A DNA stretch of 64,000 nt from Artemia franciscana (lineage: Eukaryota; Arthropoda; Branchiopoda; Anostraca; Artemiidae). The notes beneath the pieces were generated by a model. The model had not been told where the DNA came from. It saw only the letters and a list, made by a program, of their open reading frames with translations, and did not search any database. A program made the position numbers and the translations under genes. The DNA is taken from assembly GCF_032884065.1 (NCBI RefSeq), contig NC_088883.1:23493637-23557636 (forward strand). The letters are read 5' to 3'. Below are positions 23,716 to 33,356 of this stretch, one piece after another; the first letter of the stretch is position 1; each line of letters opens with the position of its first letter.

Positions 23716-23789
23716 GAATAGAGCTTTTTTTTAGTTAGTACCCCCTACCCAATTTATTTTCTATTGCTTCCAAATGAATAGAATATTAC

Positions 23790-24001
23790 CTGTAGCCCTT
23801 CACTAGCTTCTCGTCGCCTAGCTGCCACATGCTCAGATTCGGCCAAAAGTAAGTCTATTTGTTCTGCCTTGCACAGATGAGTCACCAATTCCGATTGAAG
23901 GCTATTTTTCATATGATTTACAAGGGAATACATAATGATTTTGGGTACCGCATCCTGTATTTGCTTTCGAAGAATGCCAAAATAGGATTTGATAAGACAC
24001 T
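23790..24001 (-). CDS. Drp1: Drp1 exon encoding most of the GTPase effector domain
   Basis: On the minus strand, the acceptor TATTTTTCAG|AGTGTC opens a 212-base exon. After completing the codon begun in the previous exon (G|AG, giving E) it reads CLIKSYFGILRKQIQDAVPK, then NHMKNSLQSELVTHL and AARRREASEGLQ. It ends at CAG|GTAATA. The GED folds back on the stalk and the GTPase domain and is required for assembly-stimulated GTP hydrolysis. The matches to IKSYF-IVRK-IQDSVPK and LQSELV-LY of other Drp1 proteins are unmistakable. The entry phase agrees with the 26,589-26,820 exon and the exit phase with the 12,921-13,001 exon. No stop or frameshift is present. Confidence 0.95.
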
Positions 24002-24041
24002 CTGAAAAATATAAAACATATTTAACTATAAATAGCGACGA

Positions 24042-25050
24042 AGACCACACTGCCTTTCCATCACCAACATCAAAACAAGAAGAACAATAGGGAATTCTTT
24101 TCTGACAGTGGAATTCTAATTTAAATTAATTTTAGCCCATGAAGAGAAGTCTAAGGGTTTCTAGCTTCCATCTGAGCGGCCAGCTAGATCCCCCTCCCAC
24201 GGTCCTTTGTTCCCAAAGTCATTCAATCAAAATTTTGAGACAGCCATATTGATCAGTAAAGTTGAAAAGTCAAGTAACCATGCCTTTGGGGATGATACGG
24301 CGCTGCAAATCCCGGGGGAAACATTGATTTTTGAATACAAATGAAATAGTTGATGGCTAAATCAAGTAGTCAAGGCTAATTGTAGAAAAAAGCCAAGACA
24401 GATAGTCAAATGGAGTGGGAACAAAAAACCCTGTTTACTTATGCTAAACCCTCTCCTTGTTGATGTTTGTACTTTAAGCGGTGGGCATAAACTAAATCAG
24501 TGGATGACTGTCTGACCGTTTGACTTTGGAGGGGGTTCATTCCATTAGAAATAGAAAGTTCTAGTACCCTTTTCAGAGTCAAAAGAGATTGGAAGACAAC
24601 CGGCCCTCATTCATTGCCCTTTTTTACTACACAAACCCAAGATATACCTTAAAGATATCTGTGGGATTAAAATTATGGGAACAGGCGAAGAGAGTCTAAT
24701 GTACAAAAATACTATGGTACAGTCTTCCCTCTCCAAAACTCGGGCCCAAAAAAGGACTAAAGTATATTTTTTTTTCAGATATTAGAAGACATCGATTATA
24801 AGACACTATGCGTTACCAAGTAATTGAAATGGTGTACCGGAACATTCCGATTTTGCGATTTTTTTTGGGGGGAGGGAGGCCATCTAAAACCATAACACAT
24901 CCGATCTATTCGAACAATTTTTGCAAATTAATTTTTCGGCCCCATGTCCAAGGGCCGCAGCAAAACCTAGAAGAACATTAGGGAATTCTTTTCGTAAGAC
25001 AGTGGAATTCTAATTTAAATGAATATTTCGGTCTTATGTCCAAGGGCAGT
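24042..25050. repeat. Cluster of interspersed repeat fragments
   Basis: AGACCACACTGCCTTTCC at 24,044 is the reverse complement of a motif at 49,831 and 55,451 and also occurs in direct orientation at 34,903. The blocks AGAACAATAGGGAATTCTTT and GACAGTGGAATTCTAATTTA near 24,080-24,125 recur at 24,970-25,015. The 9.7-kb repeat recurs at 24,196-24,330 and 24,535-24,600. No coding sequence is seen. Confidence 0.6.
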
Positions 25051-26588
25051 CCTCAGCAAAATCCTATTGTGTAATTAGAATGAACCTCCAAGAAGAACTC
25101 CCTCCCTCGAAGCGCTTCGTAACCAAACCACTCTCGAGGAGGGGGGGATTTCTTCTTATTCGAATGTTTTATATTTAACTATAAAATAAAATATATAGTT
25201 CTATATAATAAAACATATAGCAATATTAAAATCATAGTTAGCTAAAAATACTAAGCAATAAAAGGTAAAACTAAAAATACTAAGTAGTCTTAACCTTTCA
25301 ATTACTAATTATCATAGTCCTAGGAAGCGGGATTAAACCGCATTTTTCGTAGAGATTATTTTTCTAGATATAATCAGCCAAACTATCCTTAGAAATCCTG
25401 CTGGTTGTGAATAGACCAATACGAGGTAAGCAGACGGCAAAGGGCTGCCTCGATCCTGTTGGGGTGGGCTGAGCCAACCCTAATGGACCACAAATCCAAA
25501 GGTCTAGTATCCGTAGAGCCGGCGACCCTCCATTTTAAAATGACTACCAGGAATAGATTAGACACTGCCTCGGATGCTTAACCCCCTTCTGACTATTGAC
25601 CCCACTGCCGTTGTGGCAGTGATCCATGCCCATCGTGGCTTTATGCAGACTTATCTTCCTATTCTTCAAAAATCTTCAACTGAAAAAAAAAACAAAAAAA
25701 ACTACGCCTTTGCAATTCTACTTTTTACGTCTTCACTGCTTCCACCATTTTTACGAATAATGCTACCTACACAAGGGAAGCTATCTTACTTGACGTCATT
25801 TATTCCTAGCCTAAGCGATTTGGTCTTCTTAACATTAATTTTCAAACCTCAATTTGTTGCACCATTGAACTCTCAAAAACTCAAAAACTTTTTGCAAGGC
25901 TTTTTCTAAATTATCTAGCTTCTGTTCAAGTATCAAATCTCAGGATACTAGATATTTCCCAAATCTCTCGATTGTTTCTACAGAGATAATTATTTCTAAA
26001 AATCTGTAAAATTGATTCAAACAATGCCTCAATTTCTCGATAATTGTTTTTATATTGTTGTAATTAATTGTTTCTATTACTGTGTCACCGGTATCTCTAT
26101 TGCAACCATTGATTCCCACAATTCTTGTTACATGTGTGATGATTGTTTACAAATTGCAATGCATTTTCCGTATTATCTGGTATCTATTCAGGGATCTACA
26201 GGTCTATGATCATATTGTATTTAGTGTTTGATACCAGGAACAAGGACATAAAACTTCTAGATGCCGGACTGTTTCCTTGCAAATACAATTTAATCTTCAA
26301 AATTAAAGTAAGATTCACTACGAACTTTTTTTTAAATTTTTTACGCAAAGTGGCGCAATCACAGAAATTTGGCGGGTGGGACAAATCTGTCATTTTTTTC
26401 AATGGATACGCCAAAAAAGAGCGATTTTCAATCATATTATTCCCAAAGAGGTATTTTTAAAAATAAAGGGGGGATTAATCGGGAGGGGGGAGGCGATTGG
26501 TTTATATTCATTTAACAAGTCAGACAAAAATTTCGGAGAAGGGGTCCAATTCGGTACCCCCCTAGATACGGCCTTGATTTCTACTAAC
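25051..26588. other. Drp1 intron sequence, no gene recognised
   Basis: It holds a (A/T)-rich stretch at 25,165-25,320 and a moderately GC-rich block at 25,420-25,580 that looks like a repeat fragment. The frame 25,574-25,909 (111 codons) has no recognised domain. A GGATACGGCCTTGAT-type tract lies close to the exon at 26,589. Confidence 0.4.
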
Positions 26589-26820
26589 CTATCATGTCAC
26601 AATCGTTTTTCTCCTTGTCGAACAACTGACGCTCATGGCTTGTGGCAGATGTGGGCGTTCTCTGAGGGCTACCAGACACAGGACTAGGGTTAGAAGACGT
26701 GGGAACAGTTTGAGCCGTTGTTCTGGATCCGTTTGTGGCAGGACCTATTCCTGATGGAAGAATTTTCGAGAACCAGGATCCACTGGACTGACTTATTGAC
26801 GAAGCATCATAAATCTGTCC
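26589..26820 (-). CDS. Drp1: Drp1 exon covering the variable (B) region and the start of the GED
   Basis: On the minus strand, TGTATGCTTTCAG|GGACAG opens a 232-base exon in phase 0. It reads GQIYDASSISQSSGSWFSKI with the SGSWFSKILPSG motif, then a Ser/Thr/Pro-rich stretch, and ends HERQLFDKEKNDCDMI in the codon split with the next exon. The donor is ATAG|GTTAGT. Insect Drp1 has a comparable GNWLSNILP motif and a REQKDCEVIERLIKSYF junction at the same place. The variable region is a disordered insert that controls membrane targeting and assembly, and it is typically phosphorylated. The frame is open throughout. A (TA)n tract and a Helitron begin about 85 bases upstream, in the preceding intron. 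Confidence 0.93.
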
Positions 26821-26902
26821 CTGAAAGCATACAAGAATTCAGTTTCATCACACATATGCACAGCCATGAGGCTTAAGAGTCTAAATACTCCCCCCCCTTC
26901 AA

Positions 26903-26905
<3 letters not shown>

Positions 26906-26985
<80 letters not shown>
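26906..26985. repeat. (TA)n microsatellite, left flank of Helitron
   Basis: About 80 bases of alternating TA end exactly at the Helitron 3' terminus. A second (TA)n block follows the element's 5' end at 28,490. Confidence 0.95.
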
Positions 26986-26986
<1 letters not shown>

Positions 26987-27022
26987 TAGCTGTTGGGGTG
27001 GCGCTTCGCGCCACCCCAACAC

Positions 27023-27050
27023 CTAGTTGGTGGGGGCGCTTCGCGCCCCC
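27023..27050 (-). repeat. Second Helitron-like 3' hairpin plus CTAG
   Basis: Just inside the true end, a hairpin (27,032-27,039 with 27,043-27,050, loop TTC) is followed on the minus strand by ACCAACTAG. It repeats the architecture of the outer terminus (hairpin, CCAACAGCTAG) about 37 bases away. The element seems to carry two tandem 3' ends. Confidence 0.75.
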
Positions 27051-27164
27051 CCCCAAGCCCCCCCCGCGCGCGTAAGTCGTTACGCGCCATAATAGTTACG
27101 CGCCATTGTAGTTGTGTCCCTATGTCCCACCTGTGAATATAGATAGATATATATATATATATGG

Positions 27165-27380
27165 TTTTAACTACGTAAAACTTGCGAATATACAACATTC
27201 TTTGCTGTCCCATTGTCTTTGCATATAAATAGATTGTCAGGTTTACCGACTCTTGAACATGCAACATATAATGGTCCACGGGAAAACAATCTGTATTCAG
27301 ATCTATACCTTATGATTCTAATGATTGCCCTTGAGCTTTGTTGATGGTGATTGCTAATCGACCATTCCCTGTCCCGGTGT
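27165..27380 (-). pseudogene. C-terminal fragment of Helitron Pif1-like helicase
   Basis: The minus-strand reading gives LAITINKAQGQSLES, a stop, then GIDLNTDCFPVDHYMLHVQ and a GQQRMLYIRKFYVVKT-like end. This is the last conserved motif block of the Pif1-type helicase of Helitrons (the TINKAQGQ motif, then a VALSRV-type region, here HVQESV). An in-frame stop and the missing N-terminal 95% show that it is a relic. Confidence 0.85.
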
Positions 27381-27902
27381 CCCGGTCGTCATTTACATCC
27401 CCCTGTTTCCTCCGGTGTCCCCGTTGTAGTTGTGTCCCTGTGTCCCGGTCGTCATTTATATTCCCTGTGTCCCGGTCGTCATTTGTATCCCGGTGTCCCG
27501 GTCTGTATATACATTCGTTTTTTAGTTTTGTTTTTCTCCTTTATTTTTTTCCTTTTTTTTTCTTTTTTAGCTTATTTAGATTTTTAGATTTTTTAGTTTT
27601 TTTATTAGTTTTTAGTTTTTTTTTCTTTTTAGTTTTTTTGTCCCGGTCGTCATTTATATCCCCCTGTTTCCCCCGGTGTCCCCGTTGTAGTTGTGTCCCT
27701 GTGTCCCGGTCGTCATTTATATTCCCTGTGTCCCGGTCGTCATTTGTATCCCGGTGTACCGGTCTGTATATACATTCGTTTTTTAGTTTTGTTTTTCTCC
27801 TTTATTTTTTTCCTTTTTTTTTCTTTTTTAGTTTATTTAGATTTTTAGATTTTTTAGTTTTTTTATTAGTTTTTAGTTTTTTTTTCTTTTTAGTTTTTTT
27901 GT
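27381..27902. repeat. Two-copy tandem repeat, period 261 bp, with TCCCGGTCGTCATTT minisatellite
   Basis: CCCGGTCGTC at 27,381 recurs at 27,642, and the following 260 bases are nearly identical between the copies. Each copy begins with several short units of the form TGTCCCGGTCGTCATTTA and ends in T-rich sequence. The 188-codon open frame on the plus strand is a by-product of this repeat. Confidence 0.9.
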
Positions 27903-28400
27903 AGTTTTTACCTTCTTTTTAGTTTTGTTAATTTTTTTTTTACTTATGTCCTGGTCGTCATTTATACTCCCTGTGTCCCGGTGCTTTGTTGATTGCTAAT
28001 CGAACATTCCTTTTGTCCTGGTCGCTTTCTCTTTGAGTGTCGTCATTTATTAGTTTTTTCCTTTTTTTCTTTTTAGTTTTTTATTGGTTTTTACCTTTAT
28101 TTTAGCTTATTTTTCAGTTTTTTCCTTTTTTTTAGTTTTTTTTTATTTTTTATTTTTTTTAGTTTTTTACCTTTTTTTAGTTTTTTTTAGTTTTTTTAGT
28201 TTTTTAGCTTTTTTACTTTTTTTATTAGTTTTTAGTTTTTTTTTGTAGTTTTTGCCTTTTTTTAGTTTTTTCAGTTTTTTTTTAGTTTTTTATTGGTTTT
28301 TACCTTTATAGTTTTTTTAGTTTTTTAGCTTTTTTATTTTTTTTATTAGTTTTTAGTTTTTTTTGTAGTTTTTGCCTTTTTTTAGTTTTTTCAGTTTTGA
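27903..28400. repeat. T-rich low-complexity tract inside Helitron
   Basis: This is made of irregular TTTTTTAGTTTTT units with occasional TACCTTT and GCCTTT. It is followed at 28,398-28,437 by a GACGTCACCTGA inverted motif close to the Helitron 5' end. Confidence 0.85.
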
Positions 28401-28486
28401 CGTCACCTGATCCAGTTTTTTCAGGTGACGTCACCTGACACATCCATCCACACATCCACAGACAGACAACTTATTTTTATATATAT

Positions 28487-28489
<3 letters not shown>

Positions 28490-28531
<42 letters not shown>
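28490..28531. repeat. (TA)n microsatellite, right flank of Helitron
   Basis: Alternating TA continues from the Helitron 5' terminus, showing that the element landed inside one TA tract. Confidence 0.9.
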
Positions 28532-28535
<4 letters not shown>

Positions 28536-28558
28536 CTGATACGAAAACCATAAAAAAC

Positions 28559-30449
28559 TGTCACTATGATAACAATGTCATTGTCATTAAAGATAATGTC
28601 ATATGTGAATTTGGCTAGTATACCTAATTGAAAGCAAAATTCTACAAAATCATTTTTGAAGACGTCTCTGAAAGAAAATTATCATTAAACTGAACATCAA
28701 GAAAAGACTGCACAGTGTGTTTTTAACACTTTAATAGCTAATAATATCAGGGCAGACCCATAAAACTGGATCCAGGCACAGATCTAAAAGGCCCCTTGCT
28801 AGACATTGCCATTACCAGTAGCAAGACAATAAGATTTAACTAGATAATTTAATAAGCTGGACATTATTGCTATTTCAGGGTTCGGACAGGTCGGTTCGTT
28901 TCAAAATTATAGGCTCTGTCCTATTTTTGTAGAATTTCCCGGGCCCAAATATACGCAAAATATAGGATTTGGAAGTCCACGGGATTAGATCTGTGGTAGA
29001 CGGCGTGGGATGCCTGGTTACATAAATTCGTCATTTCCCGAGTTTCTGCTTATTTTTTTATATATTATTATTTATTTCAAATACAAACGGTACAAATAGT
29101 AAAAAACAGTAAAAAATCAGATACACATACTGCGCCAACGATTGAATGATACAGGTAAAATACTTGGAATCACTCTTGCTGCTTCATATGAATTTCGATA
29201 TGAGGTCAGTTTTTCTCTTTGCGAGAGACTGCTCCATTGTCGCAGATTCCACCATCTGCTCTCTTTCACTTGTTCTGGACTTTTCTTTTTGTCGTGGACC
29301 TCCTGCAACTTCCGCTTGTTGTCCTCTTCGAAAGCTAGTTTCTCCTTCTCAGATAGCTATTCTTTTTTCTTTTCATCCAGATATTGTTGATACTGAGACC
29401 GTGCGGAACGTGCAAGATTCTACAGCTCTTTTGTAATAACAAACTGTTCTGGTTTTCCTCCATAAAGCATCAACATGCCATATACCATGAGTCTCGCATC
29501 CAGAATGCCTTCAGAAATTAACGCCTGGTCTTCTCCGAGAATCCTACCAGAACTTAAAAACTCACGCTCAACATCTGCACTGCCACGCGACAACGTCAGC
29601 ACCGCTTTGATAAGCTTGGTAAGTTCCGGGTACTCGCTGTCCCCGCGCTCATTCACCAGTACAAAATAATGGCTCCAAAAATGGTCGATCCGAGTAACGT
29701 CCTCACGGGGTCCAGTTTCCGTTCGCAAAAGCAGCCACTCAGCCTGGGCGACGTCTGAGCTTATTCCAGTAGCAATTTTGCGCGCCACAACCGGTATGTC
29801 TGCAATTCTTCATGAATCCTTCATGTTGATCGGACTCAAACAGCGTAAAGCCTCTAGAGAACCATCCTTTTCCAGAGGACATTTGTTCAAAATATAGCGA
29901 ATATCCGCAATAAAATGTTTTCGCACATTGACATAGAAAATGGCCTTGTCTTCAGTGTTGCTTTCTCACGGAAAGCTTGTTCCACATTTTCTGAAACTAT
30001 GGGCTTTTCTGCAAATTTTTCAGCAAGGTTCAACATTTGTGGTGAGAAATTTTCAGTCTTGGTCACGAAATCTGGAGTAAAGACCCGTCTGTAAAGCGTC
30101 ACAACTAGTCTTTTGATCTCTGAGTGCAGAACAGCAATGAGAGGCTCTTCTTTCTGGAACAGTTGGGCGAAACTCATGAAAAGTTCTGCTGAGGCTAGAA
30201 CAAACTCGAGTTGGGCCTGCATCGTCACACTTCTGATATAAGCCACAATCTTCAGAAATTTGCTGTATGATGGTTGTCAAGAAGACGTCCCAGCACTGTG
30301 CATCCAAGGTACAATGTCTTAGGAAGGGTAACTTTTAATTTTCAGGGGAACTTGAGGTGTAAAAATTAATCAAGGTATATTTGCATGCGTGTCCAGACTC
30401 TCAAAAGGATGTGTTTTATTGAAAATTGTGAAAAATGCAGCTGAAAAAT
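28559..30449. repeat. Tandem duplication copy 1 (1,891 bp) with hAT-type relic
   Basis: Everything from GTCACTATGATAACAATG at 28,559 recurs 1,891 bases later. Only about five substitutions were noticed (for example near 29,164, 29,583, 29,773 and 29,793), so the duplication is very recent. The right edge of this copy and the left edge of copy 2 share GAAAAATTGT as microhomology. Confidence 0.95.
29117..30307 (-). pseudogene. hAT-type transposase-derived C-terminal region, copy 1
   Basis: Minus-strand frames read in order, with breaks, from 30,307: DAQCWDVFLTTIIQQISEDC, then QAQLEFVLASAELFMSFAQL, then EYPELTKLIKAVLTLSRGSA leading to DVEREFLSSGRIL. The last is the hAT C-terminal dimerisation signature (usually LTLSHGNADVERGFS). 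A charged tail follows (QYLDEKKK, a stop, LSEKEKLAFEEDNK). The BED finger and the catalytic core are not present. At least one frameshift near 30,240 and stops near 29,813 and 29,357 break it. I recognise the family from the dimerisation motif only. Confidence 0.7.
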
Positions 30450-32340
30450 TGTCACTATGATAACAATGTCATTGTCATTAAAGATAATGTCATATGTGAA
30501 TTTGGCTAGTATACCTAATTGAAAGCAAAATTCTACAAAATCATTTTTGAAGACGTCTCTGAAAGAAAATTATCATTAAACTGAACATCAAGAAAAGACT
30601 GCACAGTGTGTTTTTAACACTTTAATAGCTAATAATATCAGGGCAGACCCATAAAACTGGATCCAGGCACAGATCTAAAAGGCCCCTTGCTAGACATTGC
30701 CATTACCAGTAGCAAGACAATAAGATTTAACTAGATAATTTAATAAGCTGGACATTAATGCTATTTCAGGGTTCGGACAGGTCGGTTCGTTTCAAAATTA
30801 TAGGCTCTGTCCTATTTTTGTAGAATTTCCCGGGCCCAAATATACGCAAAATATAGGATTTGGAAGTCCACGGGATTAGATCTGTGGTAGACGGCGTGGG
30901 ATGCCTGGTTACATAAATTCGTCATTTCCCGAGTTTCTGCTTATTTTTTTATATATTATTATTTATTTCAAATACAAACGGTACAAATAGTAAAAAACAG
31001 TAAAAAATCAGATACACATACTGCGCCAACGATTGAATGATACAGGTAAAATACTTCGAATCACTCTTGCTGCTTCATATGAATTTCGATATGAGGTCAG
31101 TTTTTCTCTTTGCGAGAGACTGCTCCATTGTCGCAGATTCCACCATCTGCTCTCTTTCACTTGTTCTGGACTTTTCTTTTTGTCGTGGACCTCCTGCAAC
31201 TTCCGCTTGTTGTCCTCTTCGAAAGCTAGTTTCTCCTTCTCAGATAGCTATTCTTTTTTCTTTTCATCCAGATATTGTTGATACTGAGACCGTGCGGAAC
31301 GTGCAAGATTCTACAGCTCTTTTGTAATAACAAACTGTTCTGGTTTTCCTCCATAAAGCATCAACATGCCATATACCATGAGTCTCGCATCCAGAATGCC
31401 TTCAGAAATTAACGCCTGGTCTTCTCCGAGAATCCTACCAGAACTTAAAAACTCACGCTCAACATCTGCACTGCCATGCGACAACGTCAGCACCGCTTTG
31501 ATAAGCTTGGTAAGTTCCGGGTACTCGCTGTCCCCGCGCTCATTCACCAGTACAAAATAATGGCTCCAAAAATGGTCGATCCGAGTAACGTCCTCACGGG
31601 GTCCAGTTTCCGTTCGCAAAAGCAGCCACTCAGCCTGGGCGACGTCTGAGCTTATTCCAGTCGCAATTTTGCGCGCCACAACCGCTATGTCTGCAATTCT
31701 TCATGAATCCTTCATGTTGATCGGACTCAAACAGCGTAAAGCCTCTAGAGAACCATCCTTTTCCAGAGGACATTTGTTCAAAATATAGCGAATATCCGCA
31801 ATAAAATGTTTTCGCACATTGACATAGAAAATGGCCTTGTCTTCAGTGTTGCTTTCTCACGGAAAGCTTGTTCCACATTTTCTGAAACTATGGGCTTTTC
31901 TGCAAATTTTTCAGCAAGGTTCAACATTTGTGGTGAGAAATTTTCAGTCTTGGTCACGAAATCTGGAGTAAAGACCCGTCTGTAAAGCGTCACAACTAGT
32001 CTTTTGATCTCTGAGTGCAGAACAGCAATGAGAGGCTCTTCTTTCTGGAACAGTTGGGCGAAACTCATGAAAAGTTCTGCTGAGGCTAGAACAAACTCGA
32101 GTTGGGCCTGCATCGTCACACTTCTGATATAAGCCACAATCTTCAGAAATTTGCTGTATGATGGTTGTCAAGAAGACGTCCCAGCACTGTGCATCCAAGG
32201 TACAATGTCTTAGGAAGGGTAACTTTTAATTTTCAGGGGAACTTGAGGTGTAAAAATTAATCAAGGTATATTTGCATGCGTGTCCAGACTCTCAAAAGGA
32301 TGTGTTTTATTGAAAATTGTGAAAAATGCAGCTGAAAAAT
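30450..32340. repeat. Tandem duplication copy 2 (1,891 bp)
   Basis: This copy is identical in layout to copy 1. The copies differ, for instance, by TTGGAATC/TTCGAATC and by CCACGCGAC/CCATGCGAC, which changes R to H in the dimerisation motif. Confidence 0.95.
31008..32198 (-). pseudogene. hAT-type transposase-derived C-terminal region, copy 2
   Basis: It has the same broken frames as copy 1, including the same stops and frameshift. The gene was therefore already dead when the segment was duplicated. Here the signature reads LTLSHGSADVEREFLSS, closer to the family consensus, so the H form is probably ancestral. Confidence 0.7.
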
Positions 32341-33283
32341 TGTTGAAAAAACGAGGTGTCATTCCTACTCATCTTAGTTTCTTCTAGTTTTGAGTTTGAC
32401 TAAGTTATTTATTGTAATTCCTATTCTTTTCGGGTTTTATTTATTTAATGGTGGTAATTTGTGGTATTTTTATGCTTGGATAATTATTTGACTTTATTTC
32501 TGCTTATTTTAGGTTTAGTTTAGCTCAACTTTTCTTTGAAAAACTTCTGTCGTGATTTTTTTTAATTAGTATATATTAAACATTCAGTTTATTTTATTTA
32601 CTTTTTATCAGTCTTTTTGAATATTATAGTAATTTATTTTTTCGTTCCGTCGATGTTTTGAAAAGTTAAAGCACTCTTGTTCAAAATGTATCCAGAATGA
32701 GTGCATCAAGATGTTTAAAGCAAACTGTGTGTATGAAAGTTGTCAAAAGGGGTATCTGCACTATTGCAAAAACGGCAGAGTGTATTAAGTTTAATCCTTT
32801 TGGACATGTTGAGGAGGATGTTGAACTAATAAAACGACTAGGAAAATCATAATGCTTAATACTTTAATGTTTGTGTGAATTAGATTTTCCATGTTCATTT
32901 TTGGATTAAAGCAAATTTTTATGTACAGATTGATATTTCGATTCATATTTTGGTTTTCAAAAAAAGAAACAAAGTAAATCAGAATATAATATAGAATAAA
33001 TGTTAATGTTTTAATACCGAAAAAGAAAACAAATTACTAGAGAATTAAAATAATAAGGGAAAATAACTCATTATCAGAAGAACAAAAGAAACATATTAAG
33101 AAAACAAGCCTAACTAAGTAAAGAAAAAAATCAAATGATCAAATTCATGATTGTAAAATAATCTGTTGCTTTTCTGAACCCTGAGTCCCATCCCAAAAGG
33201 AAAAAACAAATCAGCTATTATACATTTTCTATTGAAATTTTGTGAACTTTTTGAACTATTAGGATAATAAAATAACTCAATAC
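32341..33283. other. AT-rich sequence, no gene recognised
   Basis: This has no open frames of note and no clear repeat structure. Confidence 0.4.
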
Positions 33284-33356
33284 CTTGTGACAGCGTGGTG
33301 GATAAGGGCTGTTCTCATGATCAATGGGTCAGCGGTTCAAATCCTCGTGTCGCAAG
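33284..33356 (+). tRNA. tRNA-like sequence (CAT anticodon region), pseudogene or SINE head
   Basis: This is 73 bases with an acceptor stem that pairs fully (CTTGTGACA with TGTCGCAAG, one G-U). It has a good B box GGTTCAAATCC at 33,334-33,344 and an A-box-like TGGTGGATAAGG. The anticodon position reads CTCATGA, giving CAT. The anticodon stem pairs poorly and the T stem has mismatches, so a working tRNA is unlikely. It is more plausibly a tRNA-derived SINE head or a pseudogene. Confidence 0.4.

Larger units (their letters stand above)
26986..28489 (-). mobile_element. Helitron with canonical termini (1,504 bp)
   Basis: On the minus strand the element starts at TCTATATATATAAAAATAAG (28,489) and ends in CTAG (26,989-26,986). 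Ten bases before the start is TA repeat, so the insertion lies between A (28,490) and T (26,985), as Helitrons require. A 10-bp-stem hairpin (26,995-27,004 with 27,008-27,017, loop of three) sits just before the CTAG. No terminal inverted repeats or target duplication are present. The element contains the end of a Rep/helicase gene and long T-rich low-complexity sequence. The Rep nuclease and most of the helicase are missing, so it is non-autonomous. It lies in a Drp1 intron. Confidence 0.88.

Noticed and set aside
25574-25909. 111-codon plus-strand frame
   Set aside because: It has no recognisable motif and an odd composition following a repeat fragment. It lies in a Drp1 intron on the opposite strand.
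27338-27904. 188-codon plus-strand frame rich in Phe, Ser and Arg
   Set aside because: It is produced by a 261-bp repeat of TCCCGGTCGTCATTT and T-rich sequence inside the Helitron. The periodic peptide has no domain.
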